A DNA stretch of 64,000 bases from assembly GCF_032154225.1 (NCBI RefSeq), contig NZ_JALDYF010000006.1, forward strand, positions 1-64,000. Reading direction: 5' to 3'. Each line of letters opens with the position of its first letter. Positions within the stretch are counted from its first letter, which is position 1. The notes below the pieces were generated by a model that made no database searches, was not told the DNA's origin, and was given only the letters and a program-made list of their open reading frames with translations. The position numbers and the translations under genes were made by a program. Shown here piece after piece: positions 36,151 through 43,380 of this stretch. Origin of the DNA: Psychrobacillus sp032154225 (GTDB lineage: Bacteria; Bacillota; Bacilli; Bacillales_A; Planococcaceae).

Positions 36151-37487
36151 AGTATATTGAACAAGTAAAATCGGTCATTTTACTCATGCTTGTCCTACTA
36201 AGCCTAACACTTACTTTTACCATTTGGACATATTCACCAACATACGATACGAATGAAACTCCTATTCTTGATATTTCGATTGCAGAAAAAAGGAGAATAG
36301 AGGATGTTGTAAAACCTTACCGACTTTTACTTAGCCAGGATGAAAAAATAACTGGATCTGCTAGTTCGGGTAATATTGATCAGGTACTCAATCTAATGAA
36401 GTCATGGGAAATACAAACGGTACAGTTACAGGACAGTGAGGCGACCGAAGAGGAGATAAATGAGTATATTACATCTCCTGGTCGAAGTACTTTCTTTTTC
36501 ACTACCGATGTACCAATCAAAACATATAGTAATGTACTTACATTTGCGAATCATAATTTGCCAGATGCAGGATTTGATCGACTAGTGTTGGAGTGGAATA
36601 TGCCTGTTGTTGGAGATGAAATAGCAGTTACAGACGAAATGAAGCTGTATTTTATAAGTACGATACAACGAAAAGTGTACTCAGCCGTTGTTGATAAAGT
36701 CGATAAAGAAGGTTTTTCCAATCGAATTTTAAAGCCTGCGCTTAACTTTTCTGAGTATCATGAAATTGTAAAGGAAGGGAAGCTTTCTTTATTTGTTTCT
36801 AATAATCCAATAGATGCAGTAACGCATACGTACTATTTAGGCGAGGTTGCACCAGAACGCTTTAAAGATGCTTTGTTTAATAACCCTAGTCTTGTGCGAA
36901 GTAATCCGGTAGGGACAAATATACAAGAGTTTACTGACGATAGTACATTAATGAAAGTAGATTCTCTAACGAAAAAGTTGAGTTATGTTCACCCGGCTTC
37001 TGAGAGCGAAAACTCAAGAACACCAGCAGAGCTTATTCAAAGTAGCTTGAACTTTGTGAATGAGCATAATGGCTGGACGGATGATTACAGGTATAGTCGT
37101 ATGAACCCGAAGGATCAACAAGTTGACTACCAGCTCTATTTTCAAGGATTGCCAGTATTCAGTAATGATACCGCTACAGAAATTACGCAGTATTGGGGTA
37201 TTAACAGGGTGTACCGATATATTAGACCATACTATGCTTTGGATACTTCTCTTTCTTTAAGAAAGAGGGAAATGCAGCTTGCCTCTGGACATGCCGTATA
37301 TGATATACTGGCGAGTACTCCTGATTTTGATATAGATTCTGTAGAAGAGCTAAAAACGGGCTACTATTTGTCACAGTCACAGGGAAATCAGCTTAATCTA
37401 GAACCTTCTTGGTACTATTTGTTGAATGGAACTTGGAATAGAGTATCTCCGGAAACACTAGGAGGTGGCAATTTTGGATTGGAATAA
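36141..37487 (+). CDS. walH: WalRK regulator WalH (YycH)
   Basis: A 448-aa protein with one N-terminal transmembrane helix (about 8-30) and a large extracellular region. YycH proteins associate with the WalK membrane domain and modulate its activity together with YycI. The start is either GTG at 36141 or TTG at 36147 (giving LKYIEQVK); both are just inside the walK 3' end with a weak SD. It overlaps walI by 14 bp. Family identity rests on position, topology and the YVHPxxE...LIQSSLNFVNEHNGW-type pattern. Confidence 0.93.
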   Translation: MGLKYIEQVKSVILLMLVLLSLTLTFTIWTYSPTYDTNETPILDISIAEKRRIEDVVKPYRLLLSQDEKITGSASSGNIDQVLNLMKSWEIQTVQLQDSEATEEEINEYITSPGRSTFFFTTDVPIKTYSNVLTFANHNLPDAGFDRLVLEWNMPVVGDEIAVTDEMKLYFISTIQRKVYSAVVDKVDKEGFSNRILKPALNFSEYHEIVKEGKLSLFVSNNPIDAVTHTYYLGEVAPERFKDALFNNPSLVRSNPVGTNIQEFTDDSTLMKVDSLTKKLSYVHPASESENSRTPAELIQSSLNFVNEHNGWTDDYRYSRMNPKDQQVDYQLYFQGLPVFSNDTATEITQYWGINRVYRYIRPYYALDTSLSLRKREMQLASGHAVYDILASTPDFDIDSVEELKTGYYLSQSQGNQLNLEPSWYYLLNGTWNRVSPETLGGGNFGLE

Positions 37488-38280
37488 AACAAAGACAATA
37501 TTCATCATTGTGTTTTCTGTTTTGAATGTATTTTTATTTTCCCTTTATATAAATAGATACAATGCGGCATTGGAAGTAGTAGAATTGAGCGATACACCAA
37601 TTGAGGAACGTCTGTTACTCGATAATATTACAGTTCCAAAAATGGATACGGTTATTCAGGAAGCTGCCTATGTTTCTGGGAATGTTCATTTATTTGAACC
37701 GACGGAACTAGAGGAGATTCAAAATCAAGAAATAGAATTGAAGGAAGGCTATCTTTTAAGTGGAACATTTAAGGATGCTCTCCAAATTACAGAAGAAAAT
37801 ACGTTAGAAAAATTAGTGCGTGACAACGTGTTTAAAGGATCTACTTATAAACTGTGGAAAAAAGATGAGGAAAATCAGTCAGCTATATTTTTTCAATATG
37901 TGAATGATCGATTAGTCTACAACAATCAAAATGCAAAAATTATTGTATACTGGAATGATGAAAAAGAGCTTATACGATACGAACAAACTCTTCTAGATAA
38001 TTTAGAGGACTTTAAAGAATCCCAAAGCTTGTTGTCACCTATGCAAGCTATTAAAGTATTATACAAACGAGCATTATTAAAACCAGAGTCAGAGGTAAAA
38101 GAGATTAAGCTTGGATATTCTACCCTTGCCCAGTTAACGGATACGCAAGTGTTTGCACCAACTTGGCATATATTAGCGGAACTTCCAGATGGAACTTTAG
38201 AAGATTACTTTGTCAATGCAGTAGAGGGCAGGATTATTGAAATTCCAAAAGAGGCAGAAGCAGTAGAAGTAGAAGAGTAA
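37474..38280 (+). CDS. walI: WalRK regulator WalI (YycI)
   Basis: A 268-aa single-pass protein beginning MDWNKTKTIFIIVFSVLNVFLFSLYINRY, the typical YycI start with its transmembrane helix at about 8-28. The rest is an extracytoplasmic domain. The TTG at 37474 is chosen because the perfect SD AGGAGGTGG lies just upstream; the in-frame GTG at 37465 is part of that SD. It acts with WalH to regulate WalK in Bacillus subtilis. Confidence 0.94.
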   Translation: MDWNKTKTIFIIVFSVLNVFLFSLYINRYNAALEVVELSDTPIEERLLLDNITVPKMDTVIQEAAYVSGNVHLFEPTELEEIQNQEIELKEGYLLSGTFKDALQITEENTLEKLVRDNVFKGSTYKLWKKDEENQSAIFFQYVNDRLVYNNQNAKIIVYWNDEKELIRYEQTLLDNLEDFKESQSLLSPMQAIKVLYKRALLKPESEVKEIKLGYSTLAQLTDTQVFAPTWHILAELPDGTLEDYFVNAVEGRIIEIPKEAEAVEVEE

Positions 38281-38292
38281 GGAGTTTTAAAC

Positions 38293-39081
38293 ATGAGGTT
38301 TAGTGTATTAGCAAGTGGCAGTAGTGGAAATGCTATTTATGTTGAAAATGACGAGCATTCATTTTTAGTTGATGTTGGTCTTAGTGGGAAGAAAATGGAG
38401 CAGCTTTTCAGTGAAATTGATCGAGATATAAAAAAACTTTCTGGTATTTTCATCACTCATGAACATAGCGACCATATTAAAGGATTGGGTGTTCTTGCAA
38501 GAAAGCATGGACTACCTATTTATGCAAATGAAAAAACCTGGATGGCAATGGACCCGCTAATAGGAAAAGTGCCGGTAGAGCAGCGATTTCAATTTGATAT
38601 GGAAACAACGAAAGCATTTGGATCGATTGATATCCAATCATTCGCTGTTTCTCATGACTCAGTAGATCCTATGTTTTATATCTTTCATGAAAATGATCGT
38701 AAATTAGTGTTAATCACAGACACAGGGTATGTTAGCGATCGTATGAAAGGTCATATTAAAGGAGCAGACTCGTTTGTTTTTGAGAGTAACCATGATGTGA
38801 GCATGTTGCAAATGGGTCGTTATCCTTGGTCTGTTAAGCGAAGAATACTAAGTGATGTGGGGCATGTATCGAATGAAGACGCAGCTGTTGCAATGAGTGA
38901 AGTTGTGGATAAAAAAAATACGAATATATACTTGTCTCATTTAAGTACAGATAATAATATGAAGGATCTTGCACGTATGAGCGTTACACAAACGCTACAG
39001 TCTTGCGGCATTATTGCAGGAGAATATGTACATCTTCATGATACGGATGCAAACAGACCTACTGAATTAGTTCTTGTTTAA
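38293..39081 (+). CDS. walJ: MBL-fold metallohydrolase WalJ (YycJ)
   Basis: A 262-aa cytoplasmic metallo-beta-lactamase fold protein. The metal-binding signature THEHSDHIKG lies near residue 55, with further ligands in the FAVSHDS, LITDTGY and LSHLST segments. YycJ has been linked to 5'-exonuclease activity and DNA repair in Bacillus; precise substrates are uncertain. SD AAGGAG. Last gene of the walRKHIJ operon, ahead of a terminator. Confidence 0.95.
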   Translation: MRFSVLASGSSGNAIYVENDEHSFLVDVGLSGKKMEQLFSEIDRDIKKLSGIFITHEHSDHIKGLGVLARKHGLPIYANEKTWMAMDPLIGKVPVEQRFQFDMETTKAFGSIDIQSFAVSHDSVDPMFYIFHENDRKLVLITDTGYVSDRMKGHIKGADSFVFESNHDVSMLQMGRYPWSVKRRILSDVGHVSNEDAAVAMSEVVDKKNTNIYLSHLSTDNNMKDLARMSVTQTLQSCGIIAGEYVHLHDTDANRPTELVLV

Positions 39082-39092
39082 TAGATGAAATG

Positions 39093-39131
39093 AAGTCTCA
39101 AAAGCTATTGTAGCTTTTGGGACTTTTTTAA
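39093..39131 (+). terminator. wal operon terminator
   Basis: AAGTCTCAAAAGCTA (39093-39107), loop TTG, TAGCTTTTGGGACTT (39111-39125), then TTTT. Confidence 0.9.
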
Positions 39132-39237
39132 TTTCATCTATGTTTTACCTAATTTTTAATTAATTTTCATCTAATTTTAATGTGGATTGGGTAAATTAAA
39201 AATACAAACATATATGTAAGAAGAAAGGGAGATGGAA

Positions 39238-40443
39238 ATGGATAATTCAAATATTTATGGTCCACAAGAAGAACCAAAAAAAGAAAAAAAGCGTGGATTT
39301 GCAGGTTATTTCTTTAGTGGGTTAGCAGGAGTAATGATAGGGGCTTTGCTTGTTTGGTTTTTATTGCCGTCTGTTGTAACGAATTTACCGACGGACAATC
39401 AAACAGAGTCAGTTAAAAAACCTACTCAAACGCAGCAAGTTTCTGTGGATATTTCAACGGAGGTAACAGATGCTGTTGAGAAAGCAGCGGGTGCTGTCGT
39501 TGGTGTATCGAATATTCAATCTGTAACAGACTTTTGGAATAGTTCGGAATCTACAAAAGAAGCGGGAACTGGATCAGGTGTTATTTATAAAAAAGAAGGC
39601 GGAAGTGCTTTCGTTATTACGAATAACCATGTAGTAGAAGGTGCAAAGAAGTTAGAAGTCACTTTTACTGATGGAACAAAAGTGGATGCAAAAATAGTAG
39701 GTAGTGATATTTGGACAGATTTAGCGGTGCTCGAAATAGATGCTAAAGGAGTAAACTCAGTTATTGAATTTGGGGATTCAGACAGCTTAAAGCAGGGGGA
39801 AAGTGTTATAGCAATTGGTAACCCGCTAGGACTTGATTTTTATGGATCGGTAACAACGGGAGTCGTTTCTGGTAAAGACCGAGCGATTCCAGTAGATTTA
39901 AATAACGATGGAGTTGTTGATTGGCAAGCAGAGGTTTTACAAACGGATGCGGCGATAAATCCAGGTAATAGTGGTGGAGCTTTAGTCAATTTGGCTGGAC
40001 AGTTAATTGGTATTAACTCGATGAAAATTTCTGAATCTACAATTGAAGGTATTGGATTAGCAATCCCAGTAAATTCAGCAATCCCAGTTATTGAGGATTT
40101 AGAAAAATACGGTCAAGTAAATCGACCATCTATGGGTGTAACGTTAATTGATGTAACAAATGTTCCTGCATTCCATCAAAAAGAAACATTAAAATTGCCT
40201 GAAGAAGTAAATACAGGTGTAGTAGTAGATGAAGTTGTTGCCAATTCACCAGCTGCAATTGCAGGAATGGAATCGTATGATGTTATCGTTGAAATGGACG
40301 GGAAAAAAATAGATGATATGATTAGTTTGAGAAAACATCTGTATAATGAAAAAGAAATTGGGGATGAACTAAAAGTAAAAGTGTATCGAAGTGGAAAATT
40401 AGTAGAGCTGACACTTACTTTAGTTAAAACGGATACACTATAA
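39238..40443 (+). CDS. htrA: HtrA-type serine protease (YyxA/HtrC)
   Basis: A 401-aa membrane-anchored protease/chaperone for misfolded exported proteins. A short cytoplasmic N-terminus is followed by TM about 22-43 and a Ser/Thr/Gln linker. The trypsin-like domain has His in TNNHVVEG, Asp in DLAVLEID and Ser in NPGNSGGAL. One PDZ domain (about 300-395) completes it. The ATG at 39238 is preferred because AAAGGGAG lies 6 nt upstream; ATG at 39232 touches the SD. In Bacillales it follows yycJ as here. Confidence 0.96.
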   Translation: MDNSNIYGPQEEPKKEKKRGFAGYFFSGLAGVMIGALLVWFLLPSVVTNLPTDNQTESVKKPTQTQQVSVDISTEVTDAVEKAAGAVVGVSNIQSVTDFWNSSESTKEAGTGSGVIYKKEGGSAFVITNNHVVEGAKKLEVTFTDGTKVDAKIVGSDIWTDLAVLEIDAKGVNSVIEFGDSDSLKQGESVIAIGNPLGLDFYGSVTTGVVSGKDRAIPVDLNNDGVVDWQAEVLQTDAAINPGNSGGALVNLAGQLIGINSMKISESTIEGIGLAIPVNSAIPVIEDLEKYGQVNRPSMGVTLIDVTNVPAFHQKETLKLPEEVNTGVVVDEVVANSPAAIAGMESYDVIVEMDGKKIDDMISLRKHLYNEKEIGDELKVKVYRSGKLVELTLTLVKTDTL

Positions 40444-40484
40444 GTGCTGTGGATAACTTTTAATTGTAAAGAATAGATTTACAC

Positions 40485-40526
40485 AACGAGTAGGAAAAGA
40501 AAAGCTTGTCTTTCCTACTCGTTTTT
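40485..40526 (+). terminator. htrA terminator
   Basis: AACGAGTAGGAAA (40485-40497) pairs with TTTCCTACTCGTT (40511-40523), followed by TTTT. Confidence 0.88.
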
Positions 40527-40611
40527 CATTTGGTAAAATAGATTGTGGATAAGAATGAATGATTTGTGTATAACTTATTGAATTATTCGTAAATATTAAG
40601 GAGGTTAAAAA

Positions 40612-40779
40612 GTGAGAATATTCAGTTGCGAAACCCATATTAATCATGCTTTAGACATGTTTGTTGCAGAGGCTAAAACGTTTCCAAACATGGATAAACT
40701 AAAAGATGATGAAAAGTTATCCACAAACTGTACATACTGTGAAGAAGCTGCTATATATATTGTGGCGGATGAAGAATAG
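40612..40779 (+). CDS. yyzF: CxxH/CxxC small protein (YyzF family)
   Basis: A 55-aa protein starting at GTG 40612 with a strong SD (AAGGAGGT at 40599). The sequence begins MRIFSCETHINHALDMFV and holds a CETH motif (6-9) and CTYC (40-43), forming a likely zinc-binding CxxH...CxxC pair. Its position between htrA and rlmH matches YyzF of Bacillus subtilis. A DnaA box lies inside the coding sequence. It is too short for most ORF lists. Function unknown. Confidence 0.85.
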   Translation: MRIFSCETHINHALDMFVAEAKTFPNMDKLKDDEKLSTNCTYCEEAAIYIVADEE

Positions 40780-40866
40780 AACACAATATGTAGATAAACA
40801 CTGTGGATATGTGGATAAACCATGTGTATAACTTGTTTGTAAATAGAATGTAAAGGTGGATAACCT

Positions 40867-41346
40867 GTGAATATTCAAATTATCTCAGTCGGGAAATTGA
40901 AAGAAAAGTATTTAAAAATGGGGATAGAAGAATATACAAAGCGATTAGGAAGTTATGCAAAGATGGATCTAGTCGAGGTGCCTGATGAAAAAGCTCCAGA
41001 GCAGCTAAGCCCTGCTGATATGGAAATTGTTAAGAAAAAAGAAGGAGACCGCATCTTAGCAAAAGTTGGTGCGGACACATACGTAATCGCACTTGCGATT
41101 GACGGAAAGATGAAATCTTCGGAAGAACTTGCAAGTGGCATAGAGTCATTAATGACTTACGGCAAAAGTAAAATTGCATTTGTTATTGGCGGTTCTCTTG
41201 GTTTACATGATGACGTATTGAAACGGTCAGATGAAAAACTGTCATTTGGTAAAATGACTTTGCCACATCAGTTGATGAAGTTGGTGTTGGTGGAGCAGGT
41301 TTATCGTAGTTTCAGGATTATGAAGGGTGAACCGTACCACAAGTAG
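40867..41346 (+). CDS. rlmH: 23S rRNA (pseudouridine(1915)-N(3))-methyltransferase RlmH
   Basis: A SPOUT-class methyltransferase of 159 aa acting on Psi1915 in helix 69 of 23S rRNA. Conserved parts are MNIQIISVGKLKEKYLK at the N-terminus, IAFVIGGSLGLHDDVLKRSD (SAM knot), KMTLPHQLMKLVLVEQVYRSFRI and the C-terminal GEPYHK. The GTG start has AAAGGTGG upstream. Its last codons form the left boundary of the adjacent island. In staphylococci the same 3' end (orfX) is the SCC attachment site. Confidence 0.98.
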   Translation: MNIQIISVGKLKEKYLKMGIEEYTKRLGSYAKMDLVEVPDEKAPEQLSPADMEIVKKKEGDRILAKVGADTYVIALAIDGKMKSSEELASGIESLMTYGKSKIAFVIGGSLGLHDDVLKRSDEKLSFGKMTLPHQLMKLVLVEQVYRSFRIMKGEPYHK

Positions 41347-41347
41347 G
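41326..41347 (+). repeat. left att-like repeat: 3' end of rlmH
   Basis: The 22 bases encoding GEPYHK-stop recur at 46881-46902 with 20 identities (differences at the 9th and 15th positions). Because this copy belongs to the intact rlmH gene, it would be the chromosome/element junction left after site-specific insertion. Confidence 0.7.
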
Positions 41348-41502
41348 GACAATCTTTTGTTTTTTGAAAGAATCTCAAGTTCTGGAGGCTCTAAGAATAA
41401 TATCATTTTATTTATCTTGTGTTTTTTTGATGGTCTAACCGTTATTATCAGATATTCTATATGGAAAATTTCAAAAGCAGTGTAATTGCTTAATTAGAGG
41501 AG

Positions 41503-41540
41503 AAGGTATTAGATATTTTTATCTAATACCTTGTTTTTTT
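41503..41540 (+). terminator. terminator downstream of rlmH
   Basis: AAGGTATTAGAT (41503-41514), loop ATTTTT, ATCTAATACCTT (41521-41532), then TTTTTTT. It is 157 bp past rlmH, within the decayed left part of the island. Confidence 0.85.
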
Positions 41541-41671
41541 ATGATAAGGAAGTAGAGATTTCTTATTCCATTAATGGGTGGAGCAGGTTAATGAAGTTAA
41601 CTCAATTATGGTCGTTTTAAATTTCAATCTTGACTATATTTCAAGTTTTGTCACAGGTGATGGGGTGTGAA

Positions 41672-42000
41672 CCTTACAATACTGCTGGTGTACTATCTTA
41701 GTTGGAATAGAAGATAATGGTGAGATAACTCGATGTGATGATTATGATGAGTAGAATATTGTTGAAAGTATTTATGACAAGACTATCCCTAAGCCTTTTA
41801 CTAATATTGATGTAATAAGATTTGACGATAGAAGTATTCTAAAAATCAAAATTGAAAAGTCTCTAGAAATTGTAGCCACTTTAAAAGGTGTTGTATATAA
41901 AAGATTAGGGAAAAATACAAAACCATTTTATCCATCAGAATATACCTCATTTGAACCGTTCCTTGATGGACATCAAGCCCAGCCCACCGCTCAAGAATAG
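41672..42000 (+). pseudogene. remnant of an AlbA_2/Schlafen-type putative DNA-binding protein
   Basis: Conceptual translation gives NTAGG (41678-41691), then TILVGIEDNGEI, and later an open frame with KPFTNIDVIRFDDRSILKIKIEKS and VVYKRLGKNTKPFYPSEY up to a stop at 42000. This is the pattern of the AlbA_2 domain (ANTxGGxIxIGIxDDGxI...VYxRxGxNT). A single base is missing at GGTG-TACT, shifting the frame, and a TAG stop occurs at 41752-41754. The 5' part is absent. No downstream ATPase or helicase domain remains. Clearly inactivated. Confidence 0.65.
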
Positions 42001-42166
42001 ATTTTATCTTGGTTCATGAAGAGTATTGAAGAGTTTAGAAAAATTAAAAAAGCTATGAAAATTTTCATCAGAGCCAGTAACCAGGTCGGGGATTATGAAT
42101 GTTTCATTGTTTTTCATTAGTAAGGAAGTGACGAGTTTGTATAAAGTCGGTTGTAGAGAATGTGTA

Positions 42167-42196
42167 TTGAACTCGAAATCTAATTTGGGGTACAAT
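42167..42196 (+). promoter_or_regulatory. promoter of the siderophore-binding protein gene
   Basis: TTGAAC (42167-42172), 18-bp spacer, TACAAT (42191-42196). The Fur box starts 15 bp after the -10, so bound Fur would cover the start of transcription. Confidence 0.6.
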
Positions 42197-42210
42197 CTAC
42201 TCAAGAGAAA

Positions 42211-42225
42211 TGATAATGATTATCA
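42211..42225. promoter_or_regulatory. Fur box 1
   Basis: TGATAATGATTATCA is a perfect 7-1-7 inverted repeat matching the Bacillus Fur operator. It lies 60 bp upstream of the siderophore-binding lipoprotein start and overlaps its predicted transcription start. Confidence 0.9.
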
Positions 42226-42284
42226 TTATTAATAAATAAATTGTTTTGCTACAAAACATAAAACTTATGGGAGTGAATTTAATC

Positions 42285-43229
42285 ATGGCAAGATCGGCAT
42301 TTATGAAAACAGGATGGATATTCCTTATAGCGGCAGCAATGATTGCGGTGACAGGTTGCAGCTCAACAGGCGAAGCTCCGCCCCAGATGGAAACGCACGT
42401 CGTAACCGATGGCTTCGGAGAGGTAGAGATTCCGACAAATCCGAAGCGAGTCTCAGCTCTTTATCGTGAAGATTATTTGGTTGCGCTTGGGGTAACGCCT
42501 GTTGTGCAATATTATAACCCGATGTGGGGCAAGCAGGATTATTTGAATCTGGAAGTGCCGTTGTTTGACGTGACCGGCAGTATCGAAGCCTTGCTTGTGT
42601 CCGAGCCGGACTTGATCATCGGTGCCGGAGAAGTCGATGCAGAACAATACGAGCTCTATTCCAAGGTTGCACCGACGTTCCGCTTGCCGGACGACGTACT
42701 TGCGGATTCGCGTAAAACATTGACCTTAATGGGCGAATTGCTTGGTCTCAGCGACAAGGCGGAGCAGGTTCTTGCTGATTACGAAGCCCGTATTATCGAT
42801 GTGAAGGCGAAGCTGAACACAGCGATTGGCGATGAGAAGCTTGTTGTTCTGCGGATGAACGTCGTAGACAAATCCATTAATATTTTCGGCATTCATAACA
42901 CGTTTGTTGGACAAATCTTATATGAGGATCTTGGGCTGAAGGCGCCAGGGTTCGCCGAGGCAATGACGGAGGGCAATATCGTCTTGTCGAAGGAGGTCGT
43001 TCCGGAGCTTGACGCGGACCATATTATTTTGATTCCATCCAACGGGACGTGGGAGGAAGAGAGTAACGCGAAAGCACTTGAGGAAATGAAGGCAGATCCG
43101 TTATGGCAGACCGTTCAAGCATTTAAGAACGGCCATGTATATCCCGTAGAGAGATCATATTGGCAGACGGGAGCGATTACGGCCAACGGGTTGAAGATGG
43201 ATGATTTACTTCGATTGCTGGCTTCTTAG
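42285..43229 (+). CDS. iron-siderophore substrate-binding lipoprotein
   Basis: A 314-aa lipoprotein of the FhuD/FeuA-type ABC binding-protein family. The signal peptide ends at the lipobox VTGC (about residues 24-27). The mature part has two lobes joined by a helix: lobe 1 contains PTNPKRVSALYREDYLVALGVTPV and WGKQDYLNL, and lobe 2 ends with the common ANGLKMDDLLRLL. It captures a ferric chelate outside the cell for an ABC importer. No permease or ATPase gene is nearby, so it must use one encoded elsewhere. It is under a perfect Fur box. Its GC content is clearly higher than that of the flanking core genes, with Paenibacillus-like codon use, suggesting transfer. ATG 42285 follows GGGAG; ATG 42267 is an alternative. 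Confidence 0.9.
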   Translation: MARSAFMKTGWIFLIAAAMIAVTGCSSTGEAPPQMETHVVTDGFGEVEIPTNPKRVSALYREDYLVALGVTPVVQYYNPMWGKQDYLNLEVPLFDVTGSIEALLVSEPDLIIGAGEVDAEQYELYSKVAPTFRLPDDVLADSRKTLTLMGELLGLSDKAEQVLADYEARIIDVKAKLNTAIGDEKLVVLRMNVVDKSINIFGIHNTFVGQILYEDLGLKAPGFAEAMTEGNIVLSKEVVPELDADHIILIPSNGTWEEESNAKALEEMKADPLWQTVQAFKNGHVYPVERSYWQTGAITANGLKMDDLLRLLAS

Positions 43230-43284
43230 TAGGAAATAAGAATGATTAAGTTCATTGGCGGGACTCATCGCCATAATCGAGAAA

Positions 43285-43327
43285 GAGCCGCTTTTCAACG
43301 AAGGTTGATGGGCGGCTCGTTTTGATT
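43285..43327 (+). terminator. terminator after the binding-protein gene
   Basis: GAGCCGC (43285-43291) pairs with GCGGCTC (43312-43318), with an inner TCAAC/GTTGA stem, followed by GTTTTGATTT. Confidence 0.75.
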
Positions 43328-43341
43328 TACACTATATTAAT

Positions 43342-43356
43342 TGAGAATGAATATCA
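43342..43356. promoter_or_regulatory. Fur box 2 (two mismatches)
   Basis: TGAGAATGAATATCA differs from the 7-1-7 Fur operator at two positions. It lies about 25 bp upstream of the AraC-type regulator start codon. Confidence 0.6.
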
Positions 43357-43380
43357 ATTGAAAGGCGGTTGTTAGTAACG

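Larger units (their letters stand above)
40448..40863. promoter_or_regulatory. DnaA-box cluster between htrA and rlmH
   Basis: Four perfect boxes: TGTGGATAA at 40448-40456, 40544-40552 and 40810-40818, and TTATCCACA at 40717-40725. One-mismatch boxes lie at 40565-40573, 40789-40797, 40802-40810, 40823-40831 and 40855-40863. The cluster spans the small yyzF gene. In Bacillus subtilis the region upstream of yydA (rlmH) is one of the DnaA-box clusters known outside oriC, so the position is conserved. Confidence 0.82.

Noticed and set aside
42004..42204. Minus-strand 66-codon ORF between the AlbA remnant and the siderophore gene
   Set aside because: No SD, no recognisable family, and it overlaps the predicted promoter of the binding-protein gene.
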